Below are positions 1 through 4,758 of a stretch of 8,108 nucleotides of DNA, in pieces (within the stretch, counting starts at the first letter, position 1; each line of letters opens with the position of its first letter). Both the position numbers and the translations under genes were made by a program. The DNA is from Christensenellaceae bacterium (lineage in GTDB: Bacteria; Bacillota; Clostridia; Christensenellales; DTU072), in assembly GCA_031260775.1 (NCBI GenBank), contig JAISKW010000120.1:1-8108 (forward strand). The letters are read 5' to 3'. The notes below the pieces were generated by a model. The model was not told the DNA's origin. It saw only the letters and a list, made by a program, of their open reading frames with translations, and searched no databases.

Positions 1-117
1 CGGGTTAGCTTCAGAAAGTAGGCGCGCAGCAGCAACAGATAACTCGAGTGCTAACTCAGCAGTTAGATCTTTATTGGCGACACCACGAACGCCATCAGTG
101 CCAAAGAGCCTTGGCAT
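1..117 (-). CDS. glmM: Phosphoglucosamine mutase, N-terminal fragment (runs off the window edge)
   Basis: Only the first 39 codons are present; the gene continues beyond position 1. The translation opens MPRLFGTDGVRGVANKDLTA, which contains the FGTDGVRG signature at the start of GlmM, the enzyme that converts glucosamine-6-phosphate to glucosamine-1-phosphate for UDP-GlcNAc and peptidoglycan synthesis. The ATG at 115-117 lies 12 bases after the rpsI stop and has no recognisable SD, so translation may be coupled to rpsI. The order rplM-rpsI-glmM is the one known from Actinobacteria (for example Mycobacterium), and the following residues (LALELSVAAARLL) also read as actinobacterial. Codon choice differs from the adjacent genes: both Thr are ACT, both Ser are TCT, four of seven Ala are GCT and two of seven Leu are CTA. 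Family identity is firm; whether it truly belongs next to this rpsI is uncertain. Confidence 0.88.
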   Translation of the reverse strand, partial: MPRLFGTDGVRGVANKDLTAELALELSVAAARLLSEANP

Positions 118-129
118 AGCAACTGGCGA

Positions 130-552
130 TTAACGCTTGCTGTATTGCGGAGCTTTACGCGCTTTGTGTAAGCCGTACTTCTTTCTTTCCTTCATTCTCG
201 GGTCACGGGTTAAGAAGCCTGCTTTTTTAAGCGCGGGACGGAGGGCTAAGTCGGCTTTAAGTAATGCACGCGAAATTCCGTGACGGATTGCGCCCGCTTG
301 TCCGCTTGTGCCGCCGCCGTTTACTGATACGATAACGTTAAACTTGCCTTCGGTTTCGGTCAATGCGAGGGGTTGACGGATAATGAGCTTATTAGTTTCC
401 AAACCGCCGAAGAAAACGTCTATCGGCTTTTTGTTGATTGTGATTTCGCCGTTGCCGCCGGGGATTAACTTAACGCGTGCTACGGATTTTTTCCTTCTGC
501 CCGTTCCTAAAAACTGTTCTGTCTTTTTTGCCGTGATTTTTTTTGTTGCCAT
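130..552 (-). CDS. rpsI: 30S ribosomal protein S9 (uS9)
   Basis: This is a 140-residue protein, the usual length for bacterial S9. It contains the early GTGRRKKSVARVKL motif, the central GGGTSGQAGAIRHGISRAL block, and the conserved basic tail ending in SKR, which reaches the ribosomal P site in known structures. The ATG at 550-552 lies 11 bases after the rplM stop, and the gap is pure A/T on the coding strand with no SD. Translation is probably coupled to rplM, the standard partner gene. The last residues (ARKAPQYSKR) resemble the mycobacterial S9 tail, although clostridial tails are close, so this alone does not decide ancestry. No terminator is visible between this gene and the glmM fragment. 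Confidence 0.97.
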   Translation of the reverse strand: MATKKITAKKTEQFLGTGRRKKSVARVKLIPGGNGEITINKKPIDVFFGGLETNKLIIRQPLALTETEGKFNVIVSVNGGGTSGQAGAIRHGISRALLKADLALRPALKKAGFLTRDPRMKERKKYGLHKARKAPQYSKR

Positions 553-563
553 TTATTTATAAA

Positions 564-998
564 TTAGATGTTGAATTTGAGAGCCTCGGGCTTTTGCGCC
601 TGTTGCTTATGCTCCGCTCCGCCGTATACGAAGAGTTTTTTGAACATATCTCTGCCGAGCGAGTTTTTAGGAAGCATACCCTTAACCGCTTTTTCGAAAG
701 CGAAAACGGGTTTTTCCGCCATTAATTTGTCGTATTTAACTTCCTTAAGACCGCCTACATATCCGGTGTGATAGCGGTAAACTTTCTTTTCGAGTTTTTT
801 TCCGGTGAGGATTGTCTTATCGGCATTGACGATGATAACATAATCGCCCGTATCGACGTTGGGGGTAAAGGTGGGTTTATTCTTGCCGCGGAGTACGCTT
901 GCAACCTGTGCGGCAAGACGACCTAAAGGTAAGCCTGTCGCATCAACGACATACCATTTCCTTTCAACGCTCTCCGCTTTTGCCATGTAACTGTTCAT
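564..998 (-). CDS. rplM: 50S ribosomal protein L13 (uL13)
   Basis: This 144-residue protein matches bacterial L13 in length and sequence. It opens MNSYMAKAESVERKWYVVDA, a form common in Clostridia. It then has GLPLGRLAAQVASVLRGKNK, the DTGDYVIIVNA block, the TGKKLEKKVYRYHTGYVGGLK region and the late MLPKNSLGRDMFKKLFVYGGAEH block. L13 is an early-assembling protein of the large subunit. The start at 998 is preferred over the internal ATG four codons later because GGAGAAG at 1001-1007 ends three bases before it. The gene has its own candidate promoter and a leader of about 80 nt with a hairpin just before the SD. rpsI follows after 11 bases, so the two are surely co-transcribed. Confidence 0.97.
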   Translation of the reverse strand: MNSYMAKAESVERKWYVVDATGLPLGRLAAQVASVLRGKNKPTFTPNVDTGDYVIIVNADKTILTGKKLEKKVYRYHTGYVGGLKEVKYDKLMAEKPVFAFEKAVKGMLPKNSLGRDMFKKLFVYGGAEHKQQAQKPEALKFNI

Positions 999-1000
999 AT

Positions 1001-1007
1001 CTTCTCC
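1001..1007 (-). promoter_or_regulatory. Shine-Dalgarno site of rplM
   Basis: The coding strand reads GGAGAAGAT-ATG. The GGAG core lies five bases from the ATG at 998, which selects this ATG over the one four codons in. Confidence 0.75.
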
Positions 1008-1030
1008 AAAATAGCGCGTGCGCGCTTATT
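1008..1030 (-). promoter_or_regulatory. Hairpin in the rplM leader, next to the SD
   Basis: AGCGCG and CGCGCT at 1013-1018 and 1021-1026 are exact inverted copies separated by two bases. They would fold as at least a five-pair stem with a four-base loop, and flanking A/T bases can extend it with two mismatches. On the transcript the stem ends about five bases before the GGAG of rplM. It could affect ribosome access or be part of an L13 autoregulatory leader, which is known in other Firmicutes. I cannot match it to a described leader class. Confidence 0.4.
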
Positions 1031-1083
1031 TCCATTATTTTTGCTCCGCTATGATAAATCGCAACTTTCGCGCAAGCCTATTT

Positions 1084-1112
1084 ATTTTATTATAGTTAGT
1101 AATTCCCGTCAA
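1084..1112 (-). promoter_or_regulatory. Putative sigma-70-type promoter for rplM-rpsI
   Basis: On the minus strand, TTGACG (1107-1112) is followed by 17 bases and TAAAAT (1084-1089). An overlapping TATAAT at 1089-1094 would leave only 12 bases from the same -35. Transcription would start near 1077, giving a leader of about 80 nt. The -35 lies 10 bases past the frr stop, so rplM-rpsI can be expressed independently. No terminator separates frr from it, so read-through is also possible. Confidence 0.55.
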
Positions 1113-1121
1113 AATATAGTG

Positions 1122-1697
1122 TCAAACGGACATTATCTCTTTTTCCTTATCCGCCAACGCCTTTTCAATACGCCCTATGCACCCCGAAGCGAGTTTATCT
1201 ATATCGCCCTCGTAGATTTTTACGGCATCCTCCGAAAGGTTCAAATCCTTTTTGAGTTTTTTAATTTCGTCAACGGCATCGCGACGGACGTTACGGCTTG
1301 CAATTTTTGCGTTTTCGCCTATTGTTTTAATCTCTTTAACAAGCGATACGCGCCGTTCCTTTGTAAGTTCGGGGAAAATAAGGCGGATACATTTACCGTC
1401 ATTATTAGGGGTTAAGCCGATATTTGCATCGGTAATTGCCTTTTCAACGGCTTTAATCTGCGTTGCATCCCAAACGTTAATCTGAATCACGCGCGCTTCG
1501 GGCACCATTATGTTCGCCATTTGATTCAATTTTGTCGGTACGCCGTAATAGGACACTAAAACTCTGTCTAAAATGCTCACGTTCGCACGCCCCGCCTTAA
1601 GCGAATTTAACTCGTGGTTCAAAGAATGAACGGTTTTACCGAACCTTTCCTCCGCATCTTCGAAAATTAACGCGACTTCCTCAATATCGTATTCCAT
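1122..1697 (-). CDS. frr: Ribosome recycling factor
   Basis: With the ATG at 1697 the protein is 191 residues, close to the usual 185. RRF works with EF-G to split post-termination ribosomes. Family blocks are present in order: LKAGRANVSILD (about residues 33-44), YYGVPTKLNQMANI (50-63), IGLTPNNDGKCIRL (93-106), LTKERRVSLVK (111-121), the ribosome-contacting SRNVRRDA segment (134-141) and the ending KEKEIMSV. The start is uncertain: an in-frame ATG at 1706 and a TTG at 1739 are also open. The ATG at 1697 is chosen because it already gives a slightly long N-terminus; none has a strong SD. The gene is not beside pyrH or tsf, its usual partners, and diverges from a dehydrogenase gene. Confidence 0.95.
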   Translation of the reverse strand: MEYDIEEVALIFEDAEERFGKTVHSLNHELNSLKAGRANVSILDRVLVSYYGVPTKLNQMANIMVPEARVIQINVWDATQIKAVEKAITDANIGLTPNNDGKCIRLIFPELTKERRVSLVKEIKTIGENAKIASRNVRRDAVDEIKKLKKDLNLSEDAVKIYEGDIDKLASGCIGRIEKALADKEKEIMSV

Positions 1698-1746
1698 TAT
1701 GAACATTATAAACTCAATTCCGCTATATTCCCAAAACAAATCGCTA

Positions 1747-1776
1747 TTGAATCTAACCCTTTTTCCATAGTATTAT
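1747..1776 (+). promoter_or_regulatory. Putative promoter of the dehydrogenase gene, giving a very short leader
   Basis: TTGAAT (1747-1752), an 18-base spacer and TATTAT (1771-1776) are found upstream of the ATG at 1790. The expected transcription start near 1783 leaves only about seven untranslated bases, and no SD lies before the ATG. If this is the promoter used, the message is nearly leaderless. Confidence 0.4.
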
Positions 1777-1798
1777 ATATTGACTGTTTATGTACCAA
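1772..1798 (-). promoter_or_regulatory. Putative promoter of frr, overlapping the divergent promoter
   Basis: On the minus strand TATAAT occupies 1772-1777. A TTGGTA -35-like element at 1793-1798 is spaced 15 bases from it, or 17 bases from the alternative hexamer TAATAC two bases later. The -10 lies almost exactly over the plus-strand -10, so the two promoters would compete for polymerase. The -35 falls inside the first codons of the dehydrogenase gene. Confidence 0.35.
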
Positions 1799-2749
1799 GG
1801 CGTGATTCTCGACGGATATACCAGCGACCCCAAAAGCGTCGGCTGGGCAAGGTTTACTAACCTCGCTCAATTTACCGTTTTTGAAAGAACTCCTAAGGAT
1901 AAGGTTATCGAAAGATGCAAAGGTGCGGATATTATTATCACTAACAAGTGTCTGTTTACCAAAGATGTTCTCGAAAAACTCCCCGTCCTTAAGTACATCG
2001 GCATTCTTGCAACGGGATACAACAACGTTGACCTTGCTTTCAGCCGTGAGAGAGGAATTGTAGTATCTAACGTCCCCGCATACAGTACCGAAAGCGTTGT
2101 TCAGCAGATAATTGCGCACCTTTTGAACATCTATTGTGCTATTACACCGCTCGTGAACTCGGTAAAAGAGGGTAAATGGGCGCAATCGACCGATTTTTGT
2201 TATTATCCTTCGGGTCTTACCGAATTATTCGGTGCAACTGTGGGAATAATAGGATACGGGCGCATAGGCAGGCGCGTGAGCGAGGTTTTAACGGCTCTCG
2301 GGTTAAAGGTTCTTGTGTATAACAAGGGCAAAACTTATGAGGTGCAAAGGAACGTTGCCTATGCTTTAACGCTTGACGAGCTGTATGCAAAATCCAAAGC
2401 AATCATACTTGCATGTCCTTTAACTGCGGATAATACGGGTATGGTCAACGCGGACAGCATTGCAAAAATGCAGGACGGCACGGTTATCATAAACACCGCG
2501 CGCGGAGGGCTCTTAAACGAGCAAGACGTAGCGGAAGCCTTGAACGCGGGCAAGTTAGCGGCACTCGGAGCGGACGTATTATCCGCCGAACCGCCGCTTT
2601 CTTCGAACCCGTTGCTTACGGCAAAAAACACATATATTACGCCGCACACGGCTTGGGCTACGGAACAAGCCCGCGCGCGGCTCATTGAGGTTGCTTACAA
2701 AAACTGCGAAGCGTTCTTAAACGGAACGCCGCAAAACAAAGTTAACTAA
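1790..2749 (+). CDS. D-2-hydroxyacid dehydrogenase, glycerate dehydrogenase/hydroxypyruvate reductase type
   Basis: This 319-residue cytoplasmic oxidoreductase has the full family layout. The N-terminal substrate half includes ATGYNNVDL (74-82) and VPAYSTESVVQ (95-105). The Rossmann half has the nucleotide motif GIIGYGRIG (152-160). The catalytic set is present: Arg238 in NTARGG, Glu267 in DVLSAEPP and His286 in ITPHTAW. The opening VILDGY and the DFCYYP segment resemble glycerate dehydrogenases (hydroxypyruvate/glycerate or glyoxylate/glycolate, NAD(P)-linked). The residue at the end of the second Rossmann strand is Asn178 (VYNKG) rather than the Asp typical of NAD users, so NADP use is possible. 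The ATG at 1790 fits the family start although it has no SD; the next candidate, GTG at 1802, would cut the first strand. The exact substrate cannot be told from sequence. Confidence 0.92.
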   Translation: MYQGVILDGYTSDPKSVGWARFTNLAQFTVFERTPKDKVIERCKGADIIITNKCLFTKDVLEKLPVLKYIGILATGYNNVDLAFSRERGIVVSNVPAYSTESVVQQIIAHLLNIYCAITPLVNSVKEGKWAQSTDFCYYPSGLTELFGATVGIIGYGRIGRRVSEVLTALGLKVLVYNKGKTYEVQRNVAYALTLDELYAKSKAIILACPLTADNTGMVNADSIAKMQDGTVIINTARGGLLNEQDVAEALNAGKLAALGADVLSAEPPLSSNPLLTAKNTYITPHTAWATEQARARLIEVAYKNCEAFLNGTPQNKVN

Positions 2750-2811
2750 TAATAAGTATAATCGGCGGCAGTTTGAAAAAATCGCCGCTACTGCGTTACA
2801 CACGCGAAAAA

Positions 2812-4527
2812 ATGGAGAAAATAGCAATAATAGATTTAGGTTCGAACACGGTACGCATGGTGATTGCGCGCGCTTTTGACGAGGGGTATTTTACGATAGC
2901 GGACGAGCTTAAAGAGCAAGTCCGTTTAATAAAGGATTTAAGGGTAGTTGACGATTCACAGCCCAACAGCGGTTTTTTACAGCCCGTGCCTATGGCGCAG
3001 GCTATTAACGTTCTCAAAAATTTCAAGACGCTCTATCAACGGCACAATGTTACGAGGGTTCTTGCGTACGCCACTTCGGCTGTCCGCAACGCAAAAAACA
3101 AGGATGTTTTTATCAAAAACATCAAATCGGAAACGGGTATCGATTTTTCGGTTCTCTCTCAAGAAGAGGAAGCCGATTTGGTTTACACGGGCGTAATACG
3201 CTCGATGGACATTAACCGTGCCCTTATTATCGATATCGGCGGCGGTTCGGTGAAGCTCATACAAGTCGGACGCAAGCAGATTCTTAATCAAGAGGCTCTC
3301 CCTTACGGCGCGGTAACCCTCTTCGAAAAGGTTCAGAAAATGGCGGAGAAGACCGACAGCGAAAACGAAGAAGAACGTCTAAAAGCCGAACGCCTGCAGG
3401 ACCCGGAGGAGCGCAGCAAGGAATACGAGAAAATCATTTCCGAATACCTTGTAAAAATAAGTTTTTTAACGCATTTAGAGCGCGAAACCCTCATCGTAGG
3501 CGTGGGCGGTTCTATCCGCAATTTAGGCAAAATAAGCCGCCGCATACGCAAGGAATACCCCCTCAACGCGGCGCACAACTACGGCGTTTCGCGTGACGAA
3601 CTCACCACGATTTACGACACCACCCGCAAGCTTACCGAGGCACAGCTTCAGCACGTCAAGGGTTTAACAAGCGCGCGCGCGGATATTTTCCCGGCGGCTC
3701 TTGCAATATTGAGCGCGATTTTTACGCATTGCGGTCAAAAATACGACATAAAGGAACTCCGTATCAGCGGTCGCGGTATGCGTGAGGGCGCGATGTTCAA
3801 GTACTTAGAGCACTCCGGCAAGGTCACAAACAATACGGAAGATGCCGAAATCGAAATCGTTCCCGATATTTCCGAGTTCTCAGTTAAGGGAATGATTGAG
3901 CGTTACGACGTCAACGTCGAGCATGCTGAGCATGTCTACAAGCTTGCGGAAATTATGTACCGTTACCTGCGTGTAGTTCACAAGCTCCCCAAGCAGTACA
4001 TCAAATACCTCAAAATCGCCGCGATGCTCCACGATTGCGGTTGCGCCATTAACTACTACAACCACACCAAGCACGGTATGTATTTAATCCTCAATAGCGA
4101 TATGTGCGGGCTCACTCAAAAGGAACTGTTCATTATTGCAATCGCCGTCGGCTTACACGGAGTTGACTCGATGGCGGACATCGAAGCGCAAAAATACACC
4201 AAATTTTTGACGGAGGACGACGTTCTCGGCGCGCGCAAGTTAGGCATTATCTTACGCATGGCTGAAGCCCTTGACCGTTCGGGCAGCCGCGTTATCAAGG
4301 ACATCACCTGCGAAATCCTCGGCGATAACATCATTTTTATGCCCCTCACCGAGCAGGGCGTTATCAATTTAGAGCGTAAAGCAAGCGGCGAAAAGCTCAT
4401 TGCCGACAACGATGATATCACCCTCGAAATCCGCGATATCCGTCTTGCTTCCCGCGAGTTCCGCGAGATTTTCGGCAAGACTCTTGACGTTGCCGTCAAC
4501 GGCAACAGCGGCAGCAGTGTAAAGTAA
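2812..4527 (+). CDS. Ppx/GppA-family phosphatase with C-terminal HD domain (exopolyphosphatase type)
   Basis: The protein is 571 residues from the ATG at 2812. The first part is an ASKHA-fold Ppx/GppA domain: IAIIDLGSNTVR (4-15), ATSAVRNAKN, the LSQEEEAD segment holding the likely catalytic Glu (115-122), the phosphate loop DIGGGS (141-146) and a second glycine-rich turn VGVGGS. A charged, helix-prone stretch (about 174-205) follows the GAVTLFEK segment. The C-terminal part is an HD domain with His374, the pair His407-Asp408 in MLHDCG, His421 and a late EALDRS motif. Such proteins hydrolyse polyphosphate or the 5'-phosphate of pppGpp; I cannot decide which. An in-frame TTG at 2773 would add 13 residues, but the family starts at MxxIAxIDxGSN, so the ATG is preferred. 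It lies 62 bases after the dehydrogenase and may share its transcript. No ppk is visible. Confidence 0.93.
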   Translation: MEKIAIIDLGSNTVRMVIARAFDEGYFTIADELKEQVRLIKDLRVVDDSQPNSGFLQPVPMAQAINVLKNFKTLYQRHNVTRVLAYATSAVRNAKNKDVFIKNIKSETGIDFSVLSQEEEADLVYTGVIRSMDINRALIIDIGGGSVKLIQVGRKQILNQEALPYGAVTLFEKVQKMAEKTDSENEEERLKAERLQDPEERSKEYEKIISEYLVKISFLTHLERETLIVGVGGSIRNLGKISRRIRKEYPLNAAHNYGVSRDELTTIYDTTRKLTEAQLQHVKGLTSARADIFPAALAILSAIFTHCGQKYDIKELRISGRGMREGAMFKYLEHSGKVTNNTEDAEIEIVPDISEFSVKGMIERYDVNVEHAEHVYKLAEIMYRYLRVVHKLPKQYIKYLKIAAMLHDCGCAINYYNHTKHGMYLILNSDMCGLTQKELFIIAIAVGLHGVDSMADIEAQKYTKFLTEDDVLGARKLGIILRMAEALDRSGSRVIKDITCEILGDNIIFMPLTEQGVINLERKASGEKLIADNDDITLEIRDIRLASREFREIFGKTLDVAVNGNSGSSVK

Positions 4528-4597
4528 CCGCTGATTAATTCTTTCAAAAAAGGCGCGCAAGATTTTTATGATTAATTAATCAGCGGTTACTAAAGTA
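4520..4597. repeat. 18-bp perfect inverted repeat bordered by a 7-bp direct repeat; possible small palindromic insertion
   Basis: AGTAACCGCTGATTAATT at 4523-4540 is exactly complementary to 4574-4591, with a 33-base loop. TAAAGTA occurs at 4520-4526 and again at 4591-4597, so the palindrome lies between direct repeats that partly overlap its arms. The left arm contains the TAA stop of the upstream phosphatase gene. Collapsing the direct repeat to one copy would leave the protein unchanged, ending Val-Lys with TAG instead of TAA. No run of T follows either arm, so it is not a standard terminator. It may be a tiny MITE-like or REP-like element. It is too short to encode anything. Confidence 0.6.
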
Positions 4598-4631
4598 GAA
4601 AAGTTTGATTTTGGTTTCAAGTTATACACGG

Positions 4632-4661
4632 CAAGGCGCAACTACGCGCCTTGTTTTATTT
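4632..4661 (+). terminator. Rho-independent terminator after the phosphatase gene
   Basis: CAAGGCGC (4632-4639) and GCGCCTTG (4646-4653) form an eight-pair stem with a six-base loop, followed by TTTTATTTTG. It lies about 105 bases past the stop codon and probably ends the dehydrogenase-phosphatase transcript. Confidence 0.85.
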
Positions 4662-4687
4662 TGTAAGAAGGGGATTTTAATTGCTAT

Positions 4688-4727
4688 TGATAATAAAAGG
4701 GAACGGGCGCAACGGTACGCGCCCGTT
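4688..4727 (-). terminator. Rho-independent terminator of the transporter-glycosidase operon
   Basis: AACGGGCGC (4702-4710) and GCGCCCGTT (4719-4727) form a nine-pair stem with an eight-base loop. Read on the minus strand it is followed by CCCTTTTATTATC. It lies 31 bases past the glycosidase stop and faces the plus-strand terminator, so the two convergent transcripts are insulated from each other. The rest of 4598-4758 holds no gene that I can see. Confidence 0.82.
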
Positions 4728-4758
4728 GTGTAATATCAACCTCCCCTGAAATCATCAC

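Noticed and set aside
1706..2185. Long minus-strand open frame of 159 codons opposite the dehydrogenase gene
   Set aside because: It lies wholly antisense to a well-supported gene, has no family resemblance and no SD, and would overlap the frr start.
2734..2762. TATAAT at 2757-2762 as a separate promoter for the phosphatase gene
   Set aside because: No acceptable -35 lies 16-18 bases upstream and there is no extended -10, so an A/T-rich intergenic match by chance is as likely.
4116..4547. 143-codon minus-strand frame opposite the HD domain
   Set aside because: It is antisense to the phosphatase gene, has a low-complexity Ser/Arg-rich translation, and would have to cross the inverted repeat.
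4523..4591. Inverted repeat after the phosphatase gene as a bidirectional terminator
   Set aside because: The arms are long but no T-run follows on either strand, and a proper terminator lies downstream at 4632-4661.
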